A stretch of 64,000 bases of DNA from Gentiana macrophylla (Eukaryota; Streptophyta; Magnoliopsida; Gentianales; Gentianaceae). The DNA lies in contig JAOBSW010000519.1 in NCBI GenBank assembly GCA_026214975.1, positions 341,918 to 405,917 of the forward strand. The letters are read 5' to 3'. How positions within the stretch are numbered: the first letter of the stretch is position 1; each line of letters starts with the position of its first letter. The notes beneath the pieces were generated by a model, which saw only the letters and a program-made list of their open reading frames with translations, was not told where the DNA came from and did no database searches. Below are positions 53,850 through 64,000 of the stretch, piece by piece. The translations under genes were made by a program, and so were the position numbers.

Positions 53850-55387
53850 TCTATCCATTATGAGCTAAAAATAGTTGTTTCGACCTATAAGTTATGAACC
53901 ATTTGAGTTGAATGTTATGTGTCAGGTTCATGAGTCGAGTATTTGCAATTAACGTTTATCTTCCCTTATTCGAAATTATTTCGCGTGCTATTTGATTATT
54001 TTCAGGAAACAAAATAATTGGGCTAAGCATTGTGGACGATTCTGGAGTGGATTGAATGAAAGGATTGGGACTAAGGTATTACAGAACATTCCTAGTTAAG
54101 TTGGTAGAAGAAAAAGGACAAAATTGACCCCGATTAATTGGGAGTTGCCGCCGATTCATTGAGAGTCCAAAATCTTCCGAAACACGTTTTCTTGGACGAA
54201 GGGTAGTTCTAGGTCTTTCTAAGTTGCCCTCAGATTTCAATGTACACTTTTCAAGATAATTTCTATGCATTGAAGTTCTTTATTTATTTTATAAGTTCTA
54301 GTCACAGAGTCGACGTATTCTCCTAGGAAGAGAGCCGAGGGAGATCTACACTCATCTTCGAGGGTATGATTTTCTGTCTTTTCCAAGATGTAGATCTGTC
54401 GTTATTCTATTTGATTACGATGTTTTAATTGTTTATTTGTTTAATTATGTAGTAGTTGGTTTATTTCACCCCATGTATGTATATATCTGATTCGTTGGTG
54501 AAGAAATCATGAAATTGTGATTGCGCTCTTCAGATCTGGGATTGTCTATATCGTTAGATCTGAATACCTAGTAAATCCTAGTTCATGATAATCAGCGCCA
54601 GCTAAGTTGATCGACAAATTTAATTTACATGTTAGTAGCCTGATCAACTATTTGCATGTCATTGTAAATTAGCATGAAAGACTGTTTGTGAAGTGTTAGT
54701 TCGGACATTGTCTTGATCGATCCTTAGGAATATGCTAGTCATAGTCGATAGCTGCTCAGGGAAGTTCTCGGTCTTCAGCCGGCAACTCTAAAACTTAATG
54801 CGTGTGAACTAATACAACCACCGAAGGAGGTTAGTTGCACATAGATTGTCTGTTGACTTTACTGTGGAAGTAGATAGGGTTAGGAGATTGCACCGTAGCT
54901 GACAATGAATTATAATTTACCAACGAGGATGACTAATGCATGTTATAAGGGGAATAACTAATAACCCATAATTATACTAATACATTAGAAACTCCTTCCA
55001 CGACTAAGACACTGACGAACCGGGCCACTAGGGGTTCTTACGCGAGAATTGATTACCTGAAGGCCAACTAGTTGCGCTTCCAACGCAACTTATTCTTTTC
55101 GGTTTGATGTAACTAGGCCAAACAGAAATCCTATCCAAAGAAGGGCCGGATGGCTTTGTTTGCACCAGCTTAGCGAATCGCATCCCCATTTAACTTGCAT
55201 AATCTTCTTTGTTTATTGACACAACTTTTATTTTTCTTATGTTATAGTTGGTCGTAGACCGTTATTGTGACAACTCAATCTGGATTAATTTGCATTCTTA
55301 CGAGTAATTATGGGATTCGACCTTGACTCACTAGTACTCTGCTATGATAGACCTAGTCCTATTGCTAGTAAGTGTTTTGCACACGAT
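53850..55387 (+). repeat. 5' LTR of Athila-3 (left end approximate)
   Basis: The right end is set by the primer site. Several parts align with the Athila-2 LTR, such as TCTTCGAGGGTATGATT and the CCTGATCAACTATTTGCATG block near 54640. About 1.5 kb by analogy. No coding sequence. Confidence 0.65.
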
Positions 55388-55396
55388 CAAGATTTT

Positions 55397-55414
55397 TTGC
55401 GCCGTTGCCGGGGA
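55397..55414 (+). other. Primer binding site of Athila-3 (tRNA-Asp)
   Basis: TTGCGCCGTTGCCGGGGA matches the tRNA-Asp complement TGGCGCCGTTGCCGGGGA with one mismatch. Confidence 0.85.
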
Positions 55415-55679
55415 CTCGTGTCAAGAATAATTTTTAATTTGAGATTAAGCGTTTGTTTTTTTCGAGTATATTTTACAGTCTGTTTATATTGGAGTCATAC
55501 ATAGTGAGTTTTGTTTGAATCTAAAAGAAAATCTCACCTAATTAATCAAGGATCATCCTCGATCGATCGAGCATCCCAGATTCGGCAGAATCGGTTCTGT
55601 CGGTTCAGTGTCGAGTCAGTTGTCAGAGTCTGCATCTTTGAGTCTGCAATGCGAGTGTAACAACCGCCATGGAAAGTTT

Positions 55680-57131
55680 ATAACTTTTTCATTTTCTTTT
55701 TGTGTCTCGAGGTATGCTACACGGAGTTCAGTATCCAAACTCGAGAGATTCATACTTGAGATTGAAAAGTTTGCTAAACAAAAACTAAAGGAAGCTAGAG
55801 AGAGGATTGATAGGTTGGTGGACGACGTGAGTTCACATGAAGGAGATCACAACGAGAAGGAAGAAGAAATTCCTTATTTGGAGGATACATATAACACAAT
55901 GGCTTAAAATGGACAAAACAGTGTCAATGGAGGAGGAAACAGAGCAGGAGTTGTGGTACAAGCAGATAGAAGAACTCTACAGAGCTATGCAATGCCAACG
56001 ATTGAGCAATTCGTACTACCGATTGTTCAGCCAGAGAATGCGGATGAGGTGCTTCACCAATAGCCAAATATGATACAGATGGTGACCAATTACACCACCT
56101 TTCATGGGGTACCAAACAAAGATCCAAGTGTATAGGTCATTAACTTCTTGGAGATAGTCAGCATAGTCCAACCAGTAGGAGTGCCTAAAGACAAAATTAA
56201 ACTGAAATTGCTCCCATTCACGCTAAAAGAAAGGCAAAGATATGGTTATTGTCTCTAGAACCAGGATCGATCCAAACTTGCACCGATTTACTGCAAAAGT
56301 TTGTGAATAGGTACTGCCCACCTGGGAAGTCACTACAGATGAGACAAGACAATATGAATTTCAAGCAAAAGCCGGTCGAGACTTTCGAAGAAGCTTGGGA
56401 ACGGTTTAAGGAAGCACAATAGAGATGCCTTCACCACGATATCACTGTGCCCGTACGAATGCTTAGTGTCTATCACGGATTGCATCCCAGTGAACAAATG
56501 AGAGTTGATGCATCGAGCAACATATGTTTTTCATTTTAGTCAGCAGAAGAAGCTGAAGAAAAGTTGGAACAAACAGCACTTACAAGCCAATGTGGGACGC
56601 ATCAAATTGAAAATGTAAAGGTAGCTGAAGGAGTATTTGGTGAATATACTTCTCAAAATATCTTATACCATTTAATGGTGATGAACGAGAAAATAGACGG
56701 CATGCAAGACCGCATTTCCAAGGTAGAGAAAGTTCAAGAAGTTGAAGCAACTAGCACCAAAGATGTAAACTATTTAGGGAGGAAAATAAATCCTTATGGG
56801 TGCGGATATCGCCCGGGTTCTCACGATCACCCTGGTTTTCGACTCAGTGATCCTACATGTGGAGAGAGACCAAAGCAGACTAGTGGATTCATGTCTCAAG
56901 TTAACAAGTCGGGTGGTTGGGAAGCCGCACTGGATAAAATGAGCTCAACTGTGACTGGTACGGTCTGTTAACTCACAAAGTCCATAACTGAACTCAATGC
57001 AAATTTCACCATATATTGTCAGAATAAAGATGCAAGACTAACCAATCAGGAAGCCTTAGGGCAGAATCTGTCACACCAAGTGGGCAGATCGCCCAACAAG
57101 TGTCAGCATGTCCTTCGGGAGGATTACCGAG
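55680..57131 (+). pseudogene. Athila-3 gag, heavily broken
   Basis: In three frames it follows Athila-2 gag: RTLQSYAMPTIEQF and NMIQMVTNYTTFHG near 55965-56105, then INFLEIVS, LLPFTLKE, a Gln-rich KQKPVETFEEAWE-type stretch near 56370-56400, and a 135-codon open piece (56564-56971) for the C-terminal part with DRISKVEKVQ. It is cut by SIRE-D at 57131 within the PSGGLPS-like region. At least six breaks. Confidence 0.8.
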
Positions 57132-58889
57132 TGTTGGTCCATTGGAAAGGCTAACACAAGTTTAGAGGGGGGGGGTGAATAAACTTGTCCTTAAAAACTG
57201 TATTTTAGACTTTTATGGTTCAGTTAAAACTTGTGTGGAGTTAAGCTGACAAAGCTGAGTCTAAGTCAAACTGACTTATGCTAAACTGAGTCAACCGACA
57301 ACAGATATAATTCTAGCCTTTTTCTTGATCTTTCTATTCTATGTGAAAGCTTAGTGTGTAAAACTGAATTCAGATGAATGTCAGTTTGTGAGCTGTGAGT
57401 TTGTGTAACAATCAGTTCTCAGTATGCTGTGTAAACAATAATAAATACTGTAACAGAATGTCAATGCGTAAAGTAAATAAAACAAGAGTTATAGAGGTTC
57501 CAGGTGGTGAATCCTGTCAATCATCTATTCCCCTGTGGTGAAGGAGGAAAATTCCACTAGAACATCTTGAAGTGAGCTGTTACAAAAAGTCCTAAACAAT
57601 AGTCCTTGGCTAATCCTAGCTTCACTATCTAAACAATCAAAGAACATGTTGGATTGATTCTCTTCAAATGATTGAGCCACTGGTCCTTGAAGGGTTATGT
57701 ATGCCTCTTCACCAGCTACCACCACAAACATAGTCTACCCGACTGCTGATACAACTGTCCTTGGCAAATCCTTCACCGGATTGCTTCATAGCCTTGACCT
57801 TTGATTAAGAATCAAAGTTGGGCTGAGAATAAATAAATTGATTATTGTTTGTGGTTCTTCAAAGTGTCTAAATCTAGATAAGTTCTGTGTAGCTTGAACA
57901 CTTGAAGAAATTCTTGATTGATCTTGTTAGCGCAGTGATGATAGCAATTCGAATGAACGAGACATTTGCACAAAAATGCTTGTAATCTTGTTAATTTGTT
58001 CGTATTTTTCGCTGTTTGATCCTTGGTGCAAAGTCCTTTATTTATAGTGTAAGGTCCAACATTCATCTTGCTTGAATTTGAATTGTATCAACGTTTATCT
58101 TGTAATGGGTATATTTTGTGACTGTTCTGACTTGTCAGTATTTCATCCAATAGAATTGCTTCCTTTACAACATTCGCCTGTACTATCAGTGCGTTGGATG
58201 ACTGACTTATAAAACTGAGTTTCCTTATCAATTTTATACTGAGTTTGTCAGTTGCAGTTTCTTGACTGACTTGGTGCATTAACTGAGATTTTACTCTTCT
58301 TCAAATATCAGTACTCCAGATTTTCATCTGATTATAATTGACTTAACCAGATTACACCATAAGCTTATATCATCTAAGAGTTCATTGTCCTTATGACTCT
58401 TAGGTCTTTATACAAGATCTATAAAGTCAGTTCAGGTCACCACAAACTTGCCTGAATTCTAACTTTATAGTCTCGACTTTCATAACTGAGTCTGAGTCCT
58501 CAGTTCTTCAATCTTCTATAACTGAGTCTGTGTCCCTCAGTTCTTCTGTCTTCTAGATCGATAAGACAACTAAGTCTGTTCCCTCAGTGAACTTACCTTC
58601 ATCAGTTCTGTCTTGGTGTAGTCTGAGTCAGTTTCAGATTAGATGACTTGTCTTTCCAGTTTCTTAGATGATTTCCAGTTTTCAGTTTTACGACAATTCT
58701 ATCTATTATAGTCATTGTCTGATGTAACCTACACAAATATCAGACTCTAATAAAACATATACATTCAGTTCAAGACATCTTTTAGCTTTCCACTATAACA
58801 GCTAGCTTCAGCACTTCTTCAATGGGGTTAAAATAATTACTGAGTGAATACGATGAATAATCATCAAAACATAAATTTTATTTCCAACA
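57132..58889 (-). repeat. 3' LTR of SIRE-D
   Basis: 1758 bp; the minus strand runs TGTTGGAAATAAAATTTATG...CAATGGACCAACA. The end next to Athila-3 includes a run of nine G at 57167-57175 (plus strand). CTATAAATAAAGGAC (TATAAATA at 58046-58039) is the likely core promoter. Words such as AACTGAGT and AACTGACT (plus strand) are very frequent. Confidence 0.9.
58039..58046 (-). promoter_or_regulatory. TATA box in the SIRE-D LTR
   Basis: The minus strand reads CTATAAATAAAGGAC, equivalent to CTATAAATAGAGGAC in the SIRE-A LTRs. Confidence 0.65.
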
Positions 58890-58928
58890 TTTTCCCCCAT
58901 TTTGATGATGCCAAAACCCTCCTTAAAA
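58890..58928 (-). promoter_or_regulatory. Polypurine tract and conserved block of SIRE-D
   Basis: The minus strand reads AAGGAGGGTTTTGGCATCAT then CAAAATGGGGGAAAA against the LTR start. Same layout as SIRE-A and SIRE-C. Confidence 0.8.
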
Positions 58929-58939
58929 GAAAGGCTTAA

Positions 58940-61577
58940 AGATAAATAACAATTAAAACAATGTAAAACTGGAAACTGGTTTTCATTAAGAATTAGAAAA
59001 AACTGGAATAGTTACACAGTTGATAATAAACTGAAATAAGAGCTAAATTGTTCTCTATGCTCTTTGTCTAACTGAAGTATATTTCCTATCCTTATCATGA
59101 AGTTGATAAGCTTTTTCTAGCTTAGTGTCTTCCTTGGAGAATGTCTTGAGATAATCTATTTGACTGGAACACTTCCATTTTCTCCACAAGACTAGCTTCG
59201 GTAAAGCTGCTTCATCCTTGTAATAGCTTTCAAATTCTACAACATCAGCTTTCATTTGTTCAGTCTTGTCTTTGATTTGCAATTTCTCTTCAGTCTTCTT
59301 GATCTTCTAATGGTGTGCCATCTTCTTGTGATACTGATCAGATAAGAAGTAAACAAGAGATTCTTCATAAGTCTTGTCTCTGTACTTGAGTTTGATATTG
59401 TTGTGATCATTGAAAAACTTCATCCATAAAGCCTTTGTAAGTGTAGCTCTCTTTTCACCAGGTTGACTGTATTTTTCATTTAGCTGCTCTTCAGTCAGTT
59501 CTTTTATATTTTGAACATAAGGATCTGCTGCTGACTTGCATTTCTTCAGTTCTTCTTCAAGCTTCTGCTTTTCATTTAGTACGTAGTCTAAGCTTTTCTT
59601 CTTCAGCTTCCCCCTTTTTATCATACAACTGATTTACCAACTGATGGGTCGCTTTTTGGTCGGCTGGGATACTCTTTTGAGAATCTAGCACTTCTTTCAG
59701 CTGAGTTTTTAAGACATAAATGCACTGATTTGAATACCAATGTGCTTGAGCATGCATTTCTCTGTCTTCCATAGTTGTATCTTCAAGTTTCTCTTTGAGA
59801 CTGAGAATTTCTGATGCTGAGCTTGAATATGATTTTTGAATAATATCCAACTTGGTGTGGACTGAGACGTCCATCTTCTTTCGATAATCCAAGTATATAA
59901 AAATGTTTGACAAAAGGCCATTGTAAGCATCCTTTTGGTTGAGCATAATCTTCAGATTTTCTTGTACTTTGCTCATTTCATCTTTTGTCAAAAATTCAGA
60001 TAGATCCGGTGCTTCTTCTTTTTGAATCAGAGGCTGAGTATCATCTTCAATTACCATAAGTTACTGATTCTCATCCTTTCCATCTGTTTGCTGGTTGTCA
60101 GTTGGTTGGTTTCCAACTGGCAAAACATCTTGCTGATTAGCAGTTTGCATAGAATGAACTTGAGGTTGAATTTCAGTTTGCAGATCTGTAACCTTATCAG
60201 CTGCTTTCTTCGATTCATCATCTTTGTCATCATCCTTTTTCTTTTGATTATCTAAAACTGATGGCATGGCTGGTTTTCCTCGTCTAGCTATCTCAGGAAT
60301 CTTCTGAAACAATTTGTGAGAAACTCATTCATTGGAAATAGAGTGTATAAATCCTTGATTTCAAGTGTTTCCAATAATTCCTTTTCTTCACTTGCTAGAG
60401 TAAATTCTCTACAATCTTTAGTTTTGAGTTTCATCTTCATCAGCCTGATGATTCTATCAGCTTCAAAATTGTAAGTTGGTTGCTGAGCTGGTTTCTGCTG
60501 AAATTGCTGTTGCTCCTTTTCAGCATGAATACGGAAACTTGTTTCTCTGAAATCGTCTGTTGTAAATGAGAAACAAATTCAGTTGCGATTACGTCCTGTC
60601 TAGTGACTCCGGTTGTCAGTTGTTGTTCCCCCTCAGTTTAACTGACTTGAAGTGCTTGGGAACAAACATTTGCCAACTGACATAACTATCTCTGAGTCAG
60701 CTTTTCTCTTAACTCCTTTGTGTTCAGCTGTTTGCTGAGACACAGTTTTGTCCTTGACTTCAGGTTGAGATTTCTTGGAGGTTTCTTTCCTAGAATGAAC
60801 TAGAGTAACATCTCTTATAGATGTATCCATTCTTCTTATAGATCCACTAGTTCGTTCTGCTAAATTTCCTTCCTTGATTCTTTCCAAGTAGTGTTGAATA
60901 ACGCCACTGAGTGTTTTCTTCAATCGAAATCTGCCAACAGGTGGTCATCCTTCAGCTTGAGTTTTTCGAACACTTTCCAATTCAGCTAAGTGTTGCTCTT
61001 TTATATGATTAAATATATAACCTGCCCAATTGAATTCAAGTTCATCCCAGATTATGTTCATCAGATAAATATTGTCTTCAGATAAACAGGCAAATCCTTT
61101 GTATCTTCCAATAACATGCCTGCTGAGCCATTTGTTGAGGAGTCCAAACTCAGGTTTCAGATCGTTGAAATGAGTGCCGACAGTTGTTGGTTCCTTTCTT
61201 AAGGAAATCTGCTTGAGAATGACATCTCTTTTGAGTGGTAAACAACTCAAGTCTATTGATTTCACAAGTGGTTCCTTGAAATCAAATAGCATCCTGATGA
61301 CTGCTTCATTGAGAATAATCCTTTCTCCTCAAACTTTCGTAATAAGAGATTGTCTTACCAATCTCATGTTTTCCCAGAACTGTAAAATTCCTTCTACATC
61401 ACGATCTTCCTTGAACTTTACTTCCAGGATGTTTCTTAATCCTGGCTGACGCTTGATCTTCTCGCACATAAGACTTGCTAATAGGGTATTGTTGCAAAGT
61501 TCTTCATATTATTCGAATGATAAAATATCCAACTCAGTAATAAGCCTTTCTTCTTGTGATTTCTTTGAGGCTGCCAT
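58940..61577 (-). pseudogene. SIRE-D ORF3 (so-called env-like ORF), broken
   Basis: It starts at ATG 61577 (MAASKKSQEERLITELD). Pieces in several frames follow: 61292-60945 (LFDFKEPLVKSIDLSCLPLK ... KEQHLAELESVRKTQAEG), 60923-60633 (basic), 60312-60061 (Gln/Asp/Lys-rich), 60057-59572 (long helical stretch with QENLKIMLNQKDAYN), 59624-59307 (KQKLEEELKKCKSA) and 59282-59055. It is close to SIRE-B, distant from SIRE-A and SIRE-C. The second half is probably coiled coil. I see no signal peptide or membrane segment. Confidence 0.75.
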
Positions 61578-61684
61578 TACTAATTTTCTGAAAAAGATGT
61601 GATTTTTAGAAAGATAAAATTTTGGGCTTTTGAGAGATATGAAGTTTGAATTTTTCTTTGAGAGTAAGGTAAGGTATGAAAATG

Positions 61685-61715
61685 GATTGGATATATACAA
61701 AGGGGGAGTGTGCTG
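61685..61715 (-). promoter_or_regulatory. Putative ORF3 promoter (C-box plus TATA) of SIRE-D
   Basis: The minus strand reads CACACTCCCCCTTTGTATATATCC. The TATATAT core (61697-61691) is about 114 nt upstream of the ORF3 ATG. A CTCTCAAA leader follows, like the CTCTCAA leader in SIRE-A. Promoter role inferred. Confidence 0.5.
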
Positions 61716-61989
61716 AAGGTTCGTAGATCTTACACGATTTTGTAAAGATTTTGTACCACCTTTTCAAATTCCATGATGGTTTGTGTAACCGATGCATGTA
61801 TTGTTATGACAATAGTAAGGGTGTACAAGCAACAGGTTCTGACATAAACGGCGCTAATTAAATGCGATATAACCGTTGTCGGTTTTATCCTTTCAACCTT
61901 TTGACTTTCTTTGACTGGGTAAACTGATGCTTGAGTTCAGTTAATGAGATATTCAGTTTCGTCAATTCTTCAGTTTCAGTGAGTCAGTT

Positions 61990-62062
61990 TGAGATTGTTG
62001 ATGTCAATGACTGATCTGTTAAGTGAACGCACCCAGCATAACAAAGATCAATCCCATTGACG
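61990..62062 (-). promoter_or_regulatory. Conserved palindromic block after SIRE-D pol
   Basis: The minus strand reads GTCAATGGGATTGATCTTTG, then GGGTGCGTTCACTTAACAGA and TCAGTCATTGACATC. The GTGAGCTCAC palindrome is worn to GTGCGTTCAC (62034-62025). Located 25-95 bp after the pol stop (62086-62084). Confidence 0.7.
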
Positions 62063-62083
62063 AATCTCTTGGCTTAAACTGAC

Positions 62084-63940
62084 TTAGCTGACTTTGATTA
62101 TACCCAACTCAATTCTCAGTTTGGCGAATCTCTCTTTGTCTAGAGGCTTGGTAAAAATGTCAGCCAACTGATCTTCAGTTGGGACATAGAGAACTGTAAT
62201 ATCTTTCTTTTCCACATGATCCCTTATGAAGTGATGTCTCACATCAATGTTTTTCGTCCTTGAGTGCAAAACTGGGTTGTCAATTATTGCAATTGCACTT
62301 GAATTATGACACATTATAGGAATCATTCCCTCTTCTATTCCATAATCTCTCAGTTGTTGTGTGATCCATAAAACTTGAGCACAACAGCTTCCAGCTGCTA
62401 TGTACTCAGCTTCAGCTGTTGAAGTAGAAATAGAATTCTGTTTCTAACTGAACCAAGACACAAGTCGATTTCATAGCAACTGACATGTGCCTGAGGTACT
62501 TTTTCTATCCACTTTCCATCCTGCATAGTCTGAGTCAGAATAGGATATCAGCTAGAATTCTCCTTCTCTTGAATACCATATTCCGACTCCTTCTGTATCT
62601 TTCAAATATTTCAAAGTTCTTTTGACAACAGTGAGATGAATTTCCTTAGGTCTTGTTTGAAATCTGGCACAAACACCAACAGCAAAAGATATATCTGGCC
62701 TACTTGCTGTAAGATATAGTAAGCTTCCAATCATTCTTCTATAGAGAGTTTGATCCACATCTTTGCCTTCTTTGTCTTCATCTAATCTGATGTTAGTTCC
62801 AATAGATGTTGATATGCCAGATGATTTTTCCATTCCAAACTTCTTGATCAATTCTCTGGTATACTTAGTTTGGTGAATGAAAATCCCATTGTCCATTTGT
62901 TTCACTTGTAACCCTAGAAAGTAACTTAGTTCTCCCATCATACTCATCTGAAATTTGCTCTTCATTAAACTTGCAAATTTCTCACAGAGTTGTTGATTCT
63001 CTTATCCAAAGATAGGGTCATCTACATATATCTGGACAAGTAAAGTACTTTCTTCAACTTTCATTCTGAATAGAGTCTTGTCAATGGTTCCTTTGATAAA
63101 TCCATTTTCCACTAGAAACTGAGATAGAGTTTCATACCAAGCTCTTGGTGCTTGTTTTAGTCCATATAGTGCTTTTCTCAGTTTAAAAACTTTATTAGCT
63201 TGATCTTTGATCTCAAATCCAGGAGGTTGTTGAACGTAGACTTCTTCTTCAAGTATTCCATTCAAAAATGCACTTTTGACATCCATCTGGTACACTTTGA
63301 ATTTCTTGTATGCTGCAAAGGCAAGAAATAGTCTGATTGCTTCTAACCTTGCAACTGAGGCATAAGTTTCATCAAAGTCCATGCCTTAAACTTGTGAATA
63401 TCATTTAGCTATGAGCCTAGCTTTGTTTCTGATGATATTCCCACCTTTATCAAGCTTATTTCTGTAAACCCATTTGGTGCCAATGATGTTTACATGATCT
63501 GGTTTGTCTGCTAGTTCCCATACTTAATTTCTTTCGAACTCATTCAGTTCTTCTTGCATAGCTAAAATCCAATCTGGATATTTCAAAGCTTCTTCTATCT
63601 CTTTAGGTTCAGACTGAGACAGGAAGCATGCAATCATTGCATCTAGTTGATGTCTTGTTTGAACACCAGCTTGAGTATCACCAATCACTTGTTCTTCAGG
63701 GTGATCTCTCATCCATTGATGTACTGGGGGTTGCATCAAGGGATCTAAATTCTGTTGAACAGGTTCTTCAGGAAGTGGTTCTTGATTTTCTTCATTATGA
63801 TAGTCTTGAATTGGATCAAAATCTTGTTGTTCAGCTGTTGGTTGTTCAGGAGTTGAAAACCGATGCTGATCTTGATCTGATGATTTCCGAAACTCTTAAT
63901 CTTCCAATGTCAACAAAAATTGATTACGTAAAAGCGTAAT
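62084..63940 (-). pseudogene. SIRE-D reverse transcriptase and RNase H, broken
   Basis: Linker and RT start: 63739-63524 ([20 protein letters not shown]). RT palm: 63382-63002 with [31 protein letters not shown] and the catalytic YVDD (63028-63017, followed by PIFG instead of IIFG). 62965-62552 gives the thumb and connection ([31 protein letters not shown]). RNase H ends at 62084 with DVRHHFIRDHVEKKD and LADIFTKPLDKERF. At least five stops or shifts lie between pieces. Confidence 0.88.
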
Positions 63941-64000
63941 AGCGAGGTTGGCGGTTATGGTCTATTTTAGTTTCTTCTCCAGGACAATATGGTTCATCAA

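Larger units (their letters stand above)
53850..57131 (+). mobile_element. Athila-3: 5' part of an Athila element, cut by SIRE-D
   Basis: Plus-strand LTR (to ~55387), Asp primer site, leader and degenerate gag closely related to Athila-2 gag. At 57132 the SIRE-D LTR begins, inside gag. The continuation must lie beyond 64000. The left end is uncertain (53823-53930), next to the LINE. Confidence 0.8.
57132..64000 (-). mobile_element. SIRE-D: Sirevirus, 3' half, continues beyond the window
   Basis: On the minus strand: RT/RNase H (from ~63930), conserved spacer block, ORF3 promoter-like block, ORF3, polypurine tract and a complete 1758-bp 3' LTR ending at 57132. It inserted into Athila-3 gag. 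Integrase, protease, gag and 5' LTR lie right of the window. Expected target duplication on this side: CCGAG (57127-57131). Confidence 0.9.

Noticed and set aside
1..64000. Host genes, CRISPR arrays, bacterial-style operons
   Set aside because: All long reading frames belong to retroelements, and no array or host protein was recognisable.

Overview
This window is plant nuclear repeat DNA made almost entirely of nested, decaying LTR retrotransposons plus one LINE. I see no host gene, rRNA, tRNA gene or CRISPR array. The families (Sirevirus-type Ty1/copia with an extra 3' ORF, Athila-type Ty3/gypsy primed by tRNA-Asp, Tekay/Del-type chromodomain gypsy, L1-type LINE) point to a eudicot heterochromatic or pericentromeric region. 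I cannot name the species.

Layout from left to right. (1) 1-8499: Athila-like element 'Athila-1', minus strand, 3' end beyond the window, inserted about 70 bp into the 3' LTR of (2) 8500-~12540: 'SIRE-C', minus strand, keeping only the third ORF (ORF3) and the start of the 3' LTR. (3) 12541-13029: unattributed junction. (4) ~13030-13275 plus 27006-34766: 'Athila-2', minus strand, split by (5) 13276-27005: 'SIRE-A', plus strand, a complete 13.7 kb Sirevirus with two ~1.7 kb LTRs and a perfect TATCC target-site duplication. (6) 34767-38200: 'SIRE-B', minus strand, an internal fragment abutting the outer end of the Athila-2 5' LTR. (7) 38200-39968 and 49447-50290: low-copy-looking AT-rich DNA with LTR-like scraps, split by (8) 39969-49446: 'Tekay-1', minus strand, complete with ~2.2 kb LTRs and a perfect CTTAT target-site duplication. 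(9) 50291-~53822: 5'-truncated L1-type LINE, minus strand. (10) ~53850-57131: 'Athila-3', plus strand (LTR, PBS, broken gag), interrupted inside gag by (11) 57132-64000+: 'SIRE-D', minus strand, with 3' LTR, ORF3 and RT/RNase H, the rest beyond the window.

Every polyprotein is broken by stops or frameshifts, so the elements look non-autonomous now, although RT YVDD/FMDD/FIDD and integrase D-D-E residues often survive. The most interesting signals are non-coding. The SIRE copies share a C-rich/TATA block about 70-120 nt upstream of ORF3, which suggests that ORF3 has its own internal promoter. Three of them share a palindromic non-coding block just after the pol stop, tandemly duplicated in SIRE-A. 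The Tekay-1 LTRs contain arrays of short palindromes whose two arms change together, and GC-rich palindrome clusters also occur in the LTR and leader of the Athila elements. Boundaries were read by eye; those marked approximate could shift by tens of bases.
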